64,000 bases of DNA from Rhodanobacter sp. C01 (GCF_002001045.1 NZ_MUNR01000011.1:186001-250000); one strand, 5' to 3'. Shown: positions 43,714 through 53,546, counted from the first letter of the stretch. The notes: generated by a model not told the origin, from the letters alone. Translations and numbers: made by a program.

Positions 43714-44942
43714 AGACCCGCAACGACAAGCAATTGGTAGTGGGGCTCGATATCGGCACCTCGAAGGTGGTGGCGATCGTCGGCGAATACGAGCCGGGCG
43801 AGCCGATCACCGTGATCGGCATCGGCACCCACGTATCGCGCGGCATGAAGCGCGGCTCGGTGGTCGACATCGAATCGACCGTGCACTCGATCCAGCGCGC
43901 CGTGGAAGAGGCCGAGCTGATGGCCGGCTGCGACATCCGCTCGGTGTACGCCTCGATCTCCGGCAGCCACTTGGAAACCCGCAACTCGCATGGCAACGCG
44001 GCGATCCGCGACCGCGAGGTAACCGCCGGCGACCTGGAGCAGGTGCTGGAGGCGGCCAGTGCAGTGGCGATCCCGGCCGACCGCAAGGTGCTCTACAAGG
44101 AGTCGCAGGAATACCGCATCGACGGCCAGGACGGCATTCGCTTCCCGGTAGGCATGAGCGGCGTGCGGCTGGAGGCAAATGTGCATCTGGTCACCGGAGC
44201 GGCTGCGGCGGTGCAGAACATCACCAAGTGCATCCAGCGCTGCGGTCTGTCGGTGGACGAGCTGGTGCCCTCGGCGCTGGCCAGTGCCAAGGCCGTGCTG
44301 ACCGACGACGAGCGCGAGCTTGGCGTGTGCCTGGTCGATATCGGCGCAGGCACTACCGATATCGCGATCTACACCCAGGGTTCGATCCGCTACACCGCCT
44401 CGTTGCCGGTGGGTGGTGACCAGGTCACCAGCGACATCGCCTATGGCGTGCACACGCCGACCGCGCATGCCGAGGAAATCAAGATCAAGTACGCCTGCGC
44501 GCAGACCGGACTGGCGCATGCCGAGGAAACCATCCAGGTGCCCAGCGTTGGTGATCGTCCGCCGCGCCGGCTGGCACGGCAATCGCTCGCGCAGAGCGTG
44601 CAGGCGCGTTACGAGGAAATCTTCGAGATGGTGCAGGACCAGCTGCGCCGCTCCGGCTACGAGAGCCTGGTCGCCGCCGGCGTGGTGCTGACCGGTGGCG
44701 CCTCGAAGATGGAAGGCGCGCTGGAGTTGGCCGAGGAGATCTTCCACAAGATGGTGCGCATCGGCGTGCCGCAGCAGATCGAGGGCCTCGGCGAAGTCGT
44801 CTCCAGTCCGTTGCATGCCACTGGCGTGGGTTTGCTGCTGCATGGCGCACGGGCCGGTGGCATGCGCGCCAGCGGGCCGTCTGGCGGCAGCGTCGGTGGT
44901 CTCGTCGACAAGTTGCGAGGCTGGATCACCAGGAACTTCTGA
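43710..44942 (+). CDS. ftsA: Cell division protein FtsA
   Basis: 410 residues, actin-like. Tethers FtsZ to the membrane. LVVGLDIGTSKVVAIVGEY (phosphate-1), the SHI2/1C subdomain, CLVDIGAGTTDIAIYTQG (phosphate-2), VVLTGGASKMEGALELAEEIF, and a C-terminal amphipathic helix VDKLRGWITRNF for membrane binding. Overlaps ftsQ by 4 nt. It is followed by a 130-bp gap before ftsZ, the longest within the cluster. Confidence 0.97.
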   Translation: MKTRNDKQLVVGLDIGTSKVVAIVGEYEPGEPITVIGIGTHVSRGMKRGSVVDIESTVHSIQRAVEEAELMAGCDIRSVYASISGSHLETRNSHGNAAIRDREVTAGDLEQVLEAASAVAIPADRKVLYKESQEYRIDGQDGIRFPVGMSGVRLEANVHLVTGAAAAVQNITKCIQRCGLSVDELVPSALASAKAVLTDDERELGVCLVDIGAGTTDIAIYTQGSIRYTASLPVGGDQVTSDIAYGVHTPTAHAEEIKIKYACAQTGLAHAEETIQVPSVGDRPPRRLARQSLAQSVQARYEEIFEMVQDQLRRSGYESLVAAGVVLTGGASKMEGALELAEEIFHKMVRIGVPQQIEGLGEVVSSPLHATGVGLLLHGARAGGMRASGPSGGSVGGLVDKLRGWITRNF

Positions 44943-44963
44943 GCACGGGCTACTGATTTTTCA

Positions 44964-44984
44964 GGCGACGCAGGAGGCGTCGCC
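44964..44984 (+). other. Stem-loop in the ftsA-ftsZ spacer
   Basis: A perfect 8-bp stem GGCGACGC with GCGTCGCC around a 5-nt loop, 22 bp after the ftsA stop and 88 bp before the ftsZ start. No U-tract follows, so it is not a standard terminator; an mRNA stability or processing site for separate control of ftsZ is a possible role. Confidence 0.55.
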
Positions 44985-45072
44985 ACGGGCCGAAGGACCA
45001 GGCCCACCACCATGGACCGACAGGAGTCGCGCTCCCTGGTTACAACGACAACAACTCTACGGAGGACGGGAA

Positions 45073-46263
45073 ATGTTTGAACTGATTGATAAACTCGCAC
45101 CCAATGCAGTCATCAAGGTGATCGGCGTGGGCGGTGGCGGCGGCAATGCCGTGGCACACATGCTCAATTCCAATATCGAAGGCGTCGAGTTCGTCGTCGC
45201 CAACACCGATGCCCAGGCGATGACCAGCTGCGGCTCGCGTACCCACCTGCAGCTCGGTGGCAATGTCACCAAGGGCCTTGGTGCCGGCGCCAATCCGGAA
45301 GTGGGGCGTCAGGCCGCACTGGAAGATCGTGAACGCATCGAAGCGATGCTCGAAGGTGCCGACATGGTGTTCATCACCGCCGGCATGGGCGGCGGTACCG
45401 GCACCGGCGCGGCACCGGTGGTGGCGCAGCTGGCCAAGGAGAAGGGCATCCTGACCGTGGCGGTGGTCACCAAGCCGTTCCCGTTCGAGGGCCGCCGGCG
45501 CATGCAGGTCGCCATGAAGGGCATCGAGGACCTGTCGCAGCACGTCGACTCGCTGATCACCGTGCCGAACGAGAAGCTGCTCAGCGTGCTTGGTCGCGAT
45601 GTCACCCTGCTGAATGCGTTCAAGGCCGCCAACGACGTGCTGCAAGGCGCCGTGCAGGGCATCGCCGATCTGATCACCGCTCCCGGCCTGATCAACGTCG
45701 ACTTTGCCGACGTGCGCACCGTGATGTCGGAAATGGGTCTGGCGATGATGGGCTCGGGCACCGCCCGCGGCGACGACCGTGCCCAGGCTGCGGCCGAGGC
45801 GGCGATCAAGAACCCGCTGCTGGAAGACGTCAATCTCAACGGTGCCTGCGGCATCCTGGTCAATGTCACTGCAGGTCCGAACCTGACCATGCGCGAATTC
45901 GACGAGATTGGCCGTATCATCCATGACTTCGCCAGCGAGGATGCCACCGTGGTGATCGGTACTTCGCTCGATCCGGAAATGAAGGACGACGTGCGTGTGA
46001 CCGTGGTGGCTACGGGCCTCAACCGTGCCGTCGCCTCGCGTCAGTCGCCGATCCGCATGGTCGAGACGCAGCAGATGCAGATGCGTCCACGCCCGGTGGT
46101 GTTGCGTACCGGTACCGGCAACGAAGTGGTCGACTATGTGAATCCGGAGGCCACGACCATCAGCAATACGGGCCGTACGGAAGCGGCGGCGCAGGGCAAG
46201 GGCAGTGATCCGGGTTTCGATTACCTGGATATCCCGGCATTCTTGCGGCGTCAGGCTGATTGA
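45073..46263 (+). CDS. ftsZ: Cell division GTPase FtsZ
   Basis: 396 residues. Tubulin-like protein that forms the Z-ring. IKVIGVGGGGGNAVAHML, the tubulin signature GMGGGTGTGAAPVVAQLAK (about 103-121), NVDFADVRTVM, MGSGTARGDDRAQAAAEAAI, and the conserved C-terminal peptide DYLDIPAFLRRQAD that binds FtsA and ZipA. ATG preceded by GGAGGACGGGAA. The same frame is open upstream into ftsA but without FtsZ-like sequence. Confidence 0.98.
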   Translation: MFELIDKLAPNAVIKVIGVGGGGGNAVAHMLNSNIEGVEFVVANTDAQAMTSCGSRTHLQLGGNVTKGLGAGANPEVGRQAALEDRERIEAMLEGADMVFITAGMGGGTGTGAAPVVAQLAKEKGILTVAVVTKPFPFEGRRRMQVAMKGIEDLSQHVDSLITVPNEKLLSVLGRDVTLLNAFKAANDVLQGAVQGIADLITAPGLINVDFADVRTVMSEMGLAMMGSGTARGDDRAQAAAEAAIKNPLLEDVNLNGACGILVNVTAGPNLTMREFDEIGRIIHDFASEDATVVIGTSLDPEMKDDVRVTVVATGLNRAVASRQSPIRMVETQQMQMRPRPVVLRTGTGNEVVDYVNPEATTISNTGRTEAAAQGKGSDPGFDYLDIPAFLRRQAD

Positions 46264-46732
46264 GACCAGATCGATCGAGGTTGAATCGTTCAAGTTAAGC
46301 CGATGCAAAAAAATTGAACGAATGTCCGTTATGCGTGTCAGTTCTCCAACGTGCCTGGTCTAGATGGGTCAGGTGGCACCCTGGCTGGTTGTTCTGGTCA
46401 TGGGTGAGCGGTGAGGGTTGACTGCCTTCGGATCGATGCTCGTTGTTGATGACAGCAAGACTATGCGTCCCGGATGACGCATGACCCGTTGCTCGGGCTT
46501 GCCCGTGTCGGCTGGTTCGACGCTCCTTGCCGGACTCCCGTCCCCGGCAAGGGGCGCCGTGTCTATCCACTGGATGGGGCAGGAGCAGTCCCGGAAGTCG
46601 ACGTTGGCTCAATATATGAAAGAAGCATGAAGGCTTAACCAGACTGTACGGTGCGGTTTGCTATTGCCACAGGTTAAAACTGTGTTAGCATCCGCCCCTG
46701 ATTGGCTGCTGCCTCCACGGGTACCAACAAAA
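46264..46732 (+). other. 469-bp non-coding region between ftsZ and lpxC with several hairpins
   Basis: No gene is convincing here. Inverted repeats include CGTTCAA/TTGAACG (46287-46293 with 46314-46320, just after ftsZ), ATGCGTC/GACGCAT (46463-46469 with 46476-46482), and a strong 13-bp stem with one G-T pair centred on CCTTGCCGG/CCGGCAAGG (46521-46533 with 46544-46556). None has a T-run. The right end holds the lpxC promoter. A small RNA is possible but unsupported. Confidence 0.5.
46664..46691 (+). promoter_or_regulatory. Putative lpxC promoter
   Basis: TTGCCA (46664-46669), a 16-bp spacer and TAGCAT (46686-46691) lie 41 bp before the lpxC start. It is a fair sigma-70 match and fits lpxC being separately transcribed at the end of the dcw cluster. 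Confidence 0.5.
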
Positions 46733-47647
46733 ATGATCAAGCAGCGTACGCTCAAAAACATCATCCGGGCCACCGGCGTTGGTTTGCACACCGGTGACAA
46801 GGTGTACATGACGCTGCGTCCCGCTGCACCCAATACCGGTATCGTGTTCCGTCGTACGGATCTCAGTCCGCCGGTGGATATTCGTGCACGTCAGGACAAT
46901 GTTGGCGACACGCGTTTGTCGACCACGCTGGTAAATGGCGAGGCACGTGTTTCCACGGTCGAGCATCTGCTTTCCGCGATGGCCGGTCTGGGCATCGACA
47001 ATGCCTACGTCGACCTGTCCGCACCGGAAGTGCCGATCATGGACGGCAGCGCAGGTCCGTTCGTGTTCCTGCTGCAATCGGCCGGTATTGAAGAGCAGAA
47101 CGTCGCCAAGCGCTTCATCCGCATCAAGAAGCCGGTGAAGGTGCAGGATGGCGACAAATGGGCCAGCTTCGAGCCATTCGAGGGCTTCAAGGTCGGTTTC
47201 TCGATCGACTTCAATCACCCGATCATCAGCAAGCGCACCTCGAGCGCCGAGATCGATTTCTCCACCACCTCCTTCGTCAAGGAAGTGAGCCGCGCACGCA
47301 CGTTCGGCTTCATGCGCGACATCGAGACGATGCGCGAGCAGAATCTGGCGCTGGGCGGCTCAATGGACAACGCCGTGGTGCTGGATGACTACCGCGTACT
47401 GAACGAAGACGGACTCCGTTACGAGGACGAGTTCGTCAAGCACAAGATTCTCGATGCGATCGGCGACCTGTACCTGCTCGGTCACAGCCTGATTGGTGCT
47501 TATCACGCGCACAAGTCGGGCCATGAGCTGAACAACAAGTTGTTGCGCACGCTGATGGCTGATGCCGCGGCGTGGGAAGAGGTCAGCTATCAGGACGATC
47601 CGGCTACGTCGCCGATCTCCTACGCTCATCCGGCCCAGGCGATCTGA
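46733..47647 (+). CDS. lpxC: UDP-3-O-acyl-N-acetylglucosamine deacetylase LpxC
   Basis: 304 residues, zinc enzyme for the committed step of lipid A synthesis. [21 protein letters not shown] at the N-terminus, [20 protein letters not shown] (zinc His), [22 protein letters not shown]-type [21 protein letters not shown], and [15 protein letters not shown] carrying the HxxxD zinc motif. Start chosen at the ATG giving the family's usual N-terminus. Its level is normally set by proteolysis at the C-terminus (FtsH in E. coli). A strong terminator follows. Confidence 0.98.
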   Translation: MIKQRTLKNIIRATGVGLHTGDKVYMTLRPAAPNTGIVFRRTDLSPPVDIRARQDNVGDTRLSTTLVNGEARVSTVEHLLSAMAGLGIDNAYVDLSAPEVPIMDGSAGPFVFLLQSAGIEEQNVAKRFIRIKKPVKVQDGDKWASFEPFEGFKVGFSIDFNHPIISKRTSSAEIDFSTTSFVKEVSRARTFGFMRDIETMREQNLALGGSMDNAVVLDDYRVLNEDGLRYEDEFVKHKILDAIGDLYLLGHSLIGAYHAHKSGHELNNKLLRTLMADAAAWEEVSYQDDPATSPISYAHPAQAI

Positions 47648-47689
47648 ACCCCCCGGCGGCTTCTTCCGCCACACCATATACACAGCATC

Positions 47690-47723
47690 AAAAAAGCCCT
47701 GTCACGAGACAGGGCTTTTTTTG
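47690..47723 (+). terminator. Intrinsic terminator of lpxC
   Basis: AAAAAAGCCCTGTC-ACGA-GACAGGGCTTTTTTT: a GC-rich 8-bp stem, 4-nt loop and T-run, 43 bp after the lpxC stop. The A-run on the other side means it can also act on minus-strand transcripts, such as that of dciA. Confidence 0.93.
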
Positions 47724-47835
47724 TGATGCGCATCACATTCCTGTTGCCTTGCGCTTCACACGCTCATGACATTCGGGGCTATTCCTTAACAAACCGCATG
47801 TTATAAACCCACGACCGGAAAACGGGCGGTGCGAT

Positions 47836-48318
47836 TCAGTGCGTGTCCGGGCAGGGGGAACCAGCGGTTTCGGCGAGGGACGCCAATTCCAGGAACAGCA
47901 CTCGCAATTCGGGGTCTGTGAGTGATGCGGCAGCGGCCCGAAGATGGCTGGCTGCCGCTGGCGAAAGCGGTTTCGACCGATCCGGCTCGATGGTGGCCGG
48001 TGGTTGGGGGGCCACTTTCACGGTGACTGAACTGGCGCAGGTGCCGATGGCGCGTGCGGTGGCAAGGATCTGTGTTTGCATCAAACGCAAACGCGATGCC
48101 CAAGCCGGTGAAGACGCCAGAAAGACGAGGCGGTCGTGGCGCAGGTCGGCGAATCTCACCTGCTCGCGCAACGGCGATGGCAACGTCTGGCGCAGTGCGC
48201 GGTCCAGCGCTTCCAGCGCACCGGCCTTTCGGGCCAGTGTCGCGAAGGAGCCGCAGTCGGCGAGGGACTTCGGTCCGTTGCTGGTACGGCGGGAAATGGC
48301 TGGAGCGGCGCGCTGCAT
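47836..48318 (-). CDS. dciA: DciA-like DUF721 protein, replicative helicase loader
   Basis: 160 residues from ATG 48318. N-terminal DUF721/DciA domain: LARKAGALEALDRALRQTLPSPLREQVRFADLRHDRLVFLASSPAWASRLRLMQTQILA (spans about 36-94), typical of the ancestral helicase operator that loads DnaB in bacteria lacking DnaC/DnaI. The C-terminal part is Pro/Ala-rich and ends near SDPELRVLFLELASLAE-like sequence. The position between lpxC and secA on the opposite strand is conserved in Xanthomonadales and pseudomonads (recalled). A TTG start at 48351 would add 11 residues overlapping the divergent gene. Confidence 0.85.
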   Translation of the reverse strand: MQRAAPAISRRTSNGPKSLADCGSFATLARKAGALEALDRALRQTLPSPLREQVRFADLRHDRLVFLASSPAWASRLRLMQTQILATARAIGTCASSVTVKVAPQPPATIEPDRSKPLSPAAASHLRAAAASLTDPELRVLFLELASLAETAGSPCPDTH

Positions 48319-48345
48319 GGTGCCGGAATTCGATGTTGGAAAGAC

Positions 48346-49275
48346 ATGCAAATCATACTCGTATCACGAGCCAGAAAATTGCCGAAAACCCTTGATCTGG
48401 CTGACCGGCGGCTGCGCTGGAAGCTGTTTTCGGCATTGGCTGTGGGGATACTCGGTTTTGTCGGACTTGGCGTGGTACTGGCACTGACGGTGGCCAGTCC
48501 GCGTGATCGTGCCTTGACGGAAATCCACGATCTCCAGCAACAGATCAGGCAGCAGAACACCCAGTTGGGCGGGGTGCGCGAGGATGCCCAACGCGGGCTC
48601 GATGCGCTGGCGGTCAAGCTGGGCCAGCTGCAGGCGCAGTCGACCCGGTTGAACGCGCTTGGCGAGCGTCTGGTCCAGGTCGGCAAACTGGATGATGGCG
48701 AATTCAATTTCGACCAGTCGCCGGCGATCGGTGGTGTCGAGGATGTCAGTGGCAGTGCCTATGCTCTGCCGCCCGCGCTCGACAGCAGCATCAACCAATT
48801 GTCCAGTCAGCTCGATACCCAGCAGGCGCAGTTGTCGGCACTGCAGAGCCTGCTGCTGGATGCGCGCATCGAGTCGAACCTGAAACCGACGGGGATGCCG
48901 GTGCCGGGCTACATTTCATCCTATTTCGGCGTGCGTGCGGACCCGTTCGATGGTCGCTCGGCACGGCATACCGGCATCGACATCGCCACCCCGCTTGGTA
49001 CTTCGGTACATGCCGTGGCCGAGGGCATGGTGACCTTTGCCGGGGTACGCAGCGGCTACGGCAACGTGGTCGAAATCGACCATGGCAATGGCTACATGAC
49101 ACGCTATGCGCACAACAGTGCACTGGATGTGCATCCCGGCCAGCACGTACAGGTGGGCGACGTGATCGCCCAGGCAGGTTCCACTGGACGCTCGACCGGA
49201 TCGCATGTGCATTTCGAGGTCTGGTACGACGGCCGCGTGGTCAATCCGCTGGCGTTTGTACGCAATCACCGATAA
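48346..49275 (+). CDS. M23-family peptidoglycan endopeptidase with N-terminal membrane anchor
   Basis: 309 residues. One membrane helix (about 27-49: KLFSALAVGILGFVGLGVVLAL), a periplasmic coiled coil (about 55-100), and a LytM/M23 domain (about 185-305). Zinc and active-site motifs are intact: ARHTGIDIATPLG (HxxxD), RYAHNSALDVHPGQHV and GSHVHFEVWYDGRVVNP (HxH). It probably cuts peptide cross-links of peptidoglycan. ATG preceded by GGAAAGAC. It starts only 27 bp from the divergent dciA start, and precedes secA. Confidence 0.9.
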   Translation: MQIILVSRARKLPKTLDLADRRLRWKLFSALAVGILGFVGLGVVLALTVASPRDRALTEIHDLQQQIRQQNTQLGGVREDAQRGLDALAVKLGQLQAQSTRLNALGERLVQVGKLDDGEFNFDQSPAIGGVEDVSGSAYALPPALDSSINQLSSQLDTQQAQLSALQSLLLDARIESNLKPTGMPVPGYISSYFGVRADPFDGRSARHTGIDIATPLGTSVHAVAEGMVTFAGVRSGYGNVVEIDHGNGYMTRYAHNSALDVHPGQHVQVGDVIAQAGSTGRSTGSHVHFEVWYDGRVVNPLAFVRNHR

Positions 49276-49392
49276 TCCGCCCCGGTTACGGTGCCTTGAA
49301 TCCGATCGGGGCCAGCGCCATTACGGCTATGGCTCGTATTCCCGGCAGGTCTGGTGGTAGGTCCTGCGTGGGCGGGCGTGAGCCTGTAGTAA

Positions 49393-49426
49393 GATGCCCG
49401 ATTGGCCCGCGATTGCAGCGGGCATC
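49393..49426 (+). promoter_or_regulatory. Stem-loop in the secA leader
   Basis: Perfect 8-bp inverted repeat GATGCCCG (49393-49400) with CGGGCATC (49419-49426), 23 bp before the secA start. TAAGAT just overlapping its left arm (49390-49395) could be a -10 element. In E. coli secA is controlled by the secM leader; no SecM-like gene is present here, so this hairpin could be a simpler control element. That is inference. Confidence 0.5.
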
Positions 49427-49449
49427 CTGTTTCCCTATCCGGAAGATCG

Positions 49450-52176
49450 ATGTTTAATCGTGCCCTGACGAGCCTGTTCGGTAGCCGCAACGATCGCGTA
49501 CTGCGTCAGCTTTCCCGATCCGTTACCCGTATCAACGCGCTGGAAGCCGAGTTCGAGAAGCTCGGCGATGATGCCCTGCGTGGCAAGACCGCCGAGTTCA
49601 AGCAGCGGGTCGCCGACGGCGAGTCACTGGACAAGCTGTTGCCGGAGGCATTTGCGGTAGTACGCGAGGCGGCCAAGCGCACGCTGGGCATGCGCCACTA
49701 CGATGTGCAGATGATCGGCGGCATGGTGCTGCATTCAGGCAAGATCGCCGAGATGCGCACCGGCGAGGGCAAGACCTTGGTCGGCACGCTGCCGGTGTAC
49801 CTCAATGCGCTCGCCGGCAAGGGCGTGCACGTGGTCACTGTCAACGATTATCTGGCCCGGCGCGACTCCGCGCAGATGGGCAAGCTGTACAACTTTCTCG
49901 GTTTGAACGTGGGTGTGGTGTATCCGGGCATGGATCACGCCGACAAGCATGCGGCGTATGCGGCCGACATCACCTATGGCACCAACAACGAGTTCGGTTT
50001 CGACTATCTGCGCGACAATATGGCGTTGAGCAAGGAACAGCGCTATCAGCGCGGCCTGCACTACGCGATCGTCGACGAAGTCGACTCGATCCTGATCGAT
50101 GAGGCGCGGACGCCACTGATCATCTCCGGACCGGCCGAGGATTCCCCGCAGCTGTATCTCGCGGTGAACAAGATTGTGCCGAAGATGGTTCGGCAGACCG
50201 AGGAAGATGGCGCTGGCGACTACTGGGTCGACGAGAAGCAGAAGCAGGTGCATCTGTCCGAATCGGGTATGCAGCATGCCGACGAGTTGCTGCGCGAAGT
50301 CGGCGTGATCGAGCAGGACAGCGGCCTGTACGACTCGAAGAATCTGGCGGTAGTGCATCACCTCAATGCCGCCTTGCGCGCCAACGGCATCTACCAGCGC
50401 GACGTGGATTACATCGTGCGCGACGGCGAGGTGATCATCGTCGATGAATTCACCGGTCGCACGTTGCCGGGCCGGCGCTGGTCTGATGGCCTGCATCAGG
50501 CCGTAGAGGCGAAGGAAGGTGTGCCGATCCAGCGCGAGAACCAGACGCTGGCCACGGTGACGTTCCAGAATCTGTTCCGCATGTACAAGAAGCTGGCTGG
50601 CATGACCGGCACGGCCGACACCGAGGCGTTCGAGTTCCAGAGCATCTACGGCCTGGAAGTGGTGGTGATTCCCACCCACAAGCCGATGATCCGCAAGGAC
50701 AACTCGGACATGATCTTCCTCTCGCAGGATCCGAAATACCGCTCGGTGATCGAGGACATCAAGGATTGCCACAAGCGCGGCCAGCCGGTGCTGGTCGGCA
50801 CCACCTCGATCGAAGTGTCCGAGCTGCTGTCAGGCATGCTGAAGAAGGCCGGAGTGCCCCACGAGGTACTCAACGCCAAGCAGCATGAGCGCGAGGCGCA
50901 TATCGTGGCGCAGGCCGGTGCGCCGGGTCAGGTGACGATTGCCACCAACATGGCCGGTCGCGGCACCGATATCGTGCTCGGTGGAAGTCTCGACGCCGCG
51001 ATGGCAGCGTTGCCGGAAGACGCCAGCGAGATGGAGCGCCAGCGCGTCAAGGCCGAATGGAAGAAGCTGCACGAGCAGGTGCTCGCCGCCGGTGGCCTGC
51101 ACATCATCGGCACCGAGCGACACGAGTCGCGACGCATCGACAACCAGCTGCGTGGCCGTTCCGGCCGCCAGGGTGACCCGGGTTCCTCGCGCTTCTACCT
51201 GTCGCTGGAAGACAACCTGCTGCGCATCTTCGGCGGCGAGGGCCTAGTCCGCTGGATGAAGCGGTTCGGCATGAAGGACGACGACGCGCTGGAAGATCGC
51301 ATGATCAGCCGGCAGATCGAGAAGGCGCAGCGCAAGGTCGAGCAGCACAACTTCGACATCCGCAAGCACCTGCTGGAATTCGATGACGTCGCCAACGATC
51401 AGCGCAAGGTGATCTACCGCCAGCGCGACGAACTGCTCGAGGGCGACGATGTGTCGGCCACTGTCGCCGACATCCGCGAGGATGTGGTGCAGTCGATGGT
51501 GCGCGCGCACGTGCCGGCCGACAGCATCGATGAACAGTGGGACCTGGCCGGGCTTGATCGCGAACTGGAAGGCGGGTTCGGCCAATCGTTCGATATCAAG
51601 CACTGGGTCGAACAGCAGCACGAGGTCGATGCCGCGATGATCCTCGATCACTCAAGCGGCGTGGTCAGCGGACTGTTCCAGGCCAAGGAAGCGCAGATTG
51701 GCGCCGACACCATGCGCCAGCTGGAAAAGCACATCATGCTGACGGTGGTCGACAACGCGTGGAAGGATCACCTGTCCAACATGGACTACCTGCGCCAGGG
51801 CATCTACCTGGTCGGTTACGCGCAGCAGGATCCGAAGCAGGCGTTCAAGCGTGAATCGTTCCGGTTGTTCTCCGAAATGCTCGACCGGATCAAGGCCGAG
51901 GTAGTGCAGATGCTGGCACGGATCCGCATTCGCAGCGAGGAGGAAGTTGCCGCGATGGAGGCCGAGCAGCAGCGGCTGGCCGAGCGCCTGCAGAAACAGA
52001 TGCTGGCCAGCGGCGGTGGTGCGCCGGTGGACGCTTTCGGTGCTGGCGATCCGCTGGAGGGACAGGCCGGAGAGCCGCGGCCGACTCAGCAGGATGGCCC
52101 CAAGATCGGCCGCAACGACCCGTGCCCTTGCGGCTCGGGCAAGAAGTACAAGCACTGTCACGGCCAGCTGGCCTGA
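49450..52176 (+). CDS. secA: Preprotein translocase ATPase SecA
   Basis: 908 residues. Motor that drives secretory proteins through Sec[19 protein letters not shown] start, Walker [18 protein letters not shown] (about residues 97-113), [32 protein letters not shown] (Walker B), [49 protein letters not shown], and a C-terminal zinc finger [18 protein letters not shown] that binds SecB. Complete and normal length. Start set at ATG 49450 after GGAAGATCG. Terminated by the hairpin 19 bp downstream. Confidence 0.98.
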   Translation: MFNRALTSLFGSRNDRVLRQLSRSVTRINALEAEFEKLGDDALRGKTAEFKQRVADGESLDKLLPEAFAVVREAAKRTLGMRHYDVQMIGGMVLHSGKIAEMRTGEGKTLVGTLPVYLNALAGKGVHVVTVNDYLARRDSAQMGKLYNFLGLNVGVVYPGMDHADKHAAYAADITYGTNNEFGFDYLRDNMALSKEQRYQRGLHYAIVDEVDSILIDEARTPLIISGPAEDSPQLYLAVNKIVPKMVRQTEEDGAGDYWVDEKQKQVHLSESGMQHADELLREVGVIEQDSGLYDSKNLAVVHHLNAALRANGIYQRDVDYIVRDGEVIIVDEFTGRTLPGRRWSDGLHQAVEAKEGVPIQRENQTLATVTFQNLFRMYKKLAGMTGTADTEAFEFQSIYGLEVVVIPTHKPMIRKDNSDMIFLSQDPKYRSVIEDIKDCHKRGQPVLVGTTSIEVSELLSGMLKKAGVPHEVLNAKQHEREAHIVAQAGAPGQVTIATNMAGRGTDIVLGGSLDAAMAALPEDASEMERQRVKAEWKKLHEQVLAAGGLHIIGTERHESRRIDNQLRGRSGRQGDPGSSRFYLSLEDNLLRIFGGEGLVRWMKRFGMKDDDALEDRMISRQIEKAQRKVEQHNFDIRKHLLEFDDVANDQRKVIYRQRDELLEGDDVSATVADIREDVVQSMVRAHVPADSIDEQWDLAGLDRELEGGFGQSFDIKHWVEQQHEVDAAMILDHSSGVVSGLFQAKEAQIGADTMRQLEKHIMLTVVDNAWKDHLSNMDYLRQGIYLVGYAQQDPKQAFKRESFRLFSEMLDRIKAEVVQMLARIRIRSEEEVAAMEAEQQRLAERLQKQMLASGGGAPVDAFGAGDPLEGQAGEPRPTQQDGPKIGRNDPCPCGSGKKYKHCHGQLA

Positions 52177-52194
52177 GGTGGTGTGATACTTGCG

Positions 52195-52220
52195 AAAAAC
52201 CCCGCTGTGGCGGGGTTTTT
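52195..52220. terminator. Bidirectional intrinsic terminator between secA and apaH
   Basis: AAAAACCCCGC-TGTG-GCGGGGTTTTT: a 6-7-bp GC stem flanked by A-run and T-run, so it can end both the secA transcript (plus) and the lptD-to-apaH operon (minus). Confidence 0.93.
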
Positions 52221-52236
52221 CATGAGCGCAGGTGAC

Positions 52237-53088
52237 TCAGTCCGCGACGCCCGGTGGCCGCTTGCGATGCGGCTCGGCGTTGACCGCGATGCACTGTGGT
52301 TCTTCGCCATCCAGCCGCAACGCGGTGAGCTGGCCACCCCAGACACAGCCGGTGTCGATTGCGTATACGCCCAGTCCGGCGAAGCGGCCAAGCGCCGACC
52401 AGTGGCCGCAGACGATGCGGGTGTCGCGCCGACGCATGCCGGGTACCTCGTACCACGGATACAGTCCGGGCTTCTGCGTGCCGGGAATATCCTTGGCCTC
52501 GAAATCGATGCGACCGTTGACGTCGCAATAGCGCATCCGGGTCATCGTGTTGATGGTGGCGCGCTGACGATCAAGTCCCTGCAGTCGGCTTGACCATACG
52601 GCTGGGCGATTGCCAAACAGGTTGCGCAGCAGGCGCGGATGACGCGGGCTGGACAGTTCGCGTTCCACATCCTGCGCTGCGCGCTGAGCTTGCCGCAGCG
52701 TCCACATCGGGGCCAGCCCGGCATGCACCATGGTCCAGTTGAGCTGTTCGTCATGGTGCAGCAGTTTCTGCGAACGCAACCACTCGAACAGCACCGGCGC
52801 ATCGTCGGCAAACAGCACCTCGCGCAGCTCGGGGTTCACCCGTGCCTGCGCATCCGGGCGACGCTGGGCGATTGCCAGCAGGCTGAGATCGTGGTTGCCG
52901 AGCGTGATGATGCTGTGCTCGCGCAGGCCGTGGATCAGCCGCAGCGTCTCCAGCGACTGGCCTCCGCGATTGACCAGGTCACCGCAGAACCACAGCTGGT
53001 CCTGCGCGGTGTCAAAACGCAGCTTGTCGAGCAGGCGTTGCAGTTCCGGGTAACAGCCCTGCACGTCACCAATCGCATATGTGGCCAT
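52237..53088 (-). CDS. apaH: Symmetrical Ap4A hydrolase ApaH
   Basis: 283 residues. Hydrolyses diadenosine tetraphosphate to two ADP and removes Np4-type RNA caps. Metallophosphatase motifs YAIGDVQGCYPELQRLL (D-x-H replaced by the family's DVQG), LWFCGDLVNRGGQSLETL, ITLGNHDLSLLAIA, and the late motifs MVHAGL, IVCGHWSALG and AIDTGCVWGGQLTAL. Last gene of the lptD operon, 15 bp after apaG. Confidence 0.96.
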   Translation of the reverse strand: MATYAIGDVQGCYPELQRLLDKLRFDTAQDQLWFCGDLVNRGGQSLETLRLIHGLREHSIITLGNHDLSLLAIAQRRPDAQARVNPELREVLFADDAPVLFEWLRSQKLLHHDEQLNWTMVHAGLAPMWTLRQAQRAAQDVERELSSPRHPRLLRNLFGNRPAVWSSRLQGLDRQRATINTMTRMRYCDVNGRIDFEAKDIPGTQKPGLYPWYEVPGMRRRDTRIVCGHWSALGRFAGLGVYAIDTGCVWGGQLTALRLDGEEPQCIAVNAEPHRKRPPGVAD

Positions 53089-53103
53089 CTCAGAGCAGGG
53101 CCA

Positions 53104-53487
53104 TCAGTGCAGCGTGCGCGGAATGGACAGGGTGAAGGTCGGGATCGGCGCATCAAACTGCGTGCCGTCATCGGCCAGCATCTGGTAGCTGCCGCCCATG
53201 GTGCCTACCGGTGTCTCCAATACGGCGCCCGAAGTGTATTCATAATCGTCGCCGGGGCGCATCCACGGCTGCTCGCCAACCACGCCGTCGCCGCGCACTT
53301 CCTCCACCTTGCCGTTGGCGTCGGTGATCATCCAGTGGCGGGTCAGCAGGCGCGCCGGCATGTCGCCGGCATTGCGCAAGGTGACGGTGTAGGCGAAAAC
53401 GTAGCGATTGTCACCGGGCTTCGACTGGTCCGGAACGAAGCGAGTTTCGACCTGCACGTCGATCGTGTAGGAAGGTTTTTCAGTCAT
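53104..53487 (-). CDS. apaG: ApaG domain protein
   Basis: 127 residues. Fibronectin-III-like beta-sandwich: IDVQVETRFVPDQSKPGDNRYVFAYTVTLRN, ARLLTRHWMITDANGKVEEVRGDGVVGEQPWMRPGDDYEYTSGAVLETPVGTMGGSYQM (about 47-107). The GxGVVGEQP and TPxGTMxGxY motifs define the family, whose biochemical role (linked to Co2+ resistance and Ap4A metabolism) is unclear. Start 59 bp after the rsmA stop. Confidence 0.96.
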   Translation of the reverse strand: MTEKPSYTIDVQVETRFVPDQSKPGDNRYVFAYTVTLRNAGDMPARLLTRHWMITDANGKVEEVRGDGVVGEQPWMRPGDDYEYTSGAVLETPVGTMGGSYQMLADDGTQFDAPIPTFTLSIPRTLH

Positions 53488-53546
53488 GCCCGGATTGTAA
53501 GGCCTGTCGTCGCGAATGGGGTGACGCGACCGACATCAGCGGCGAA

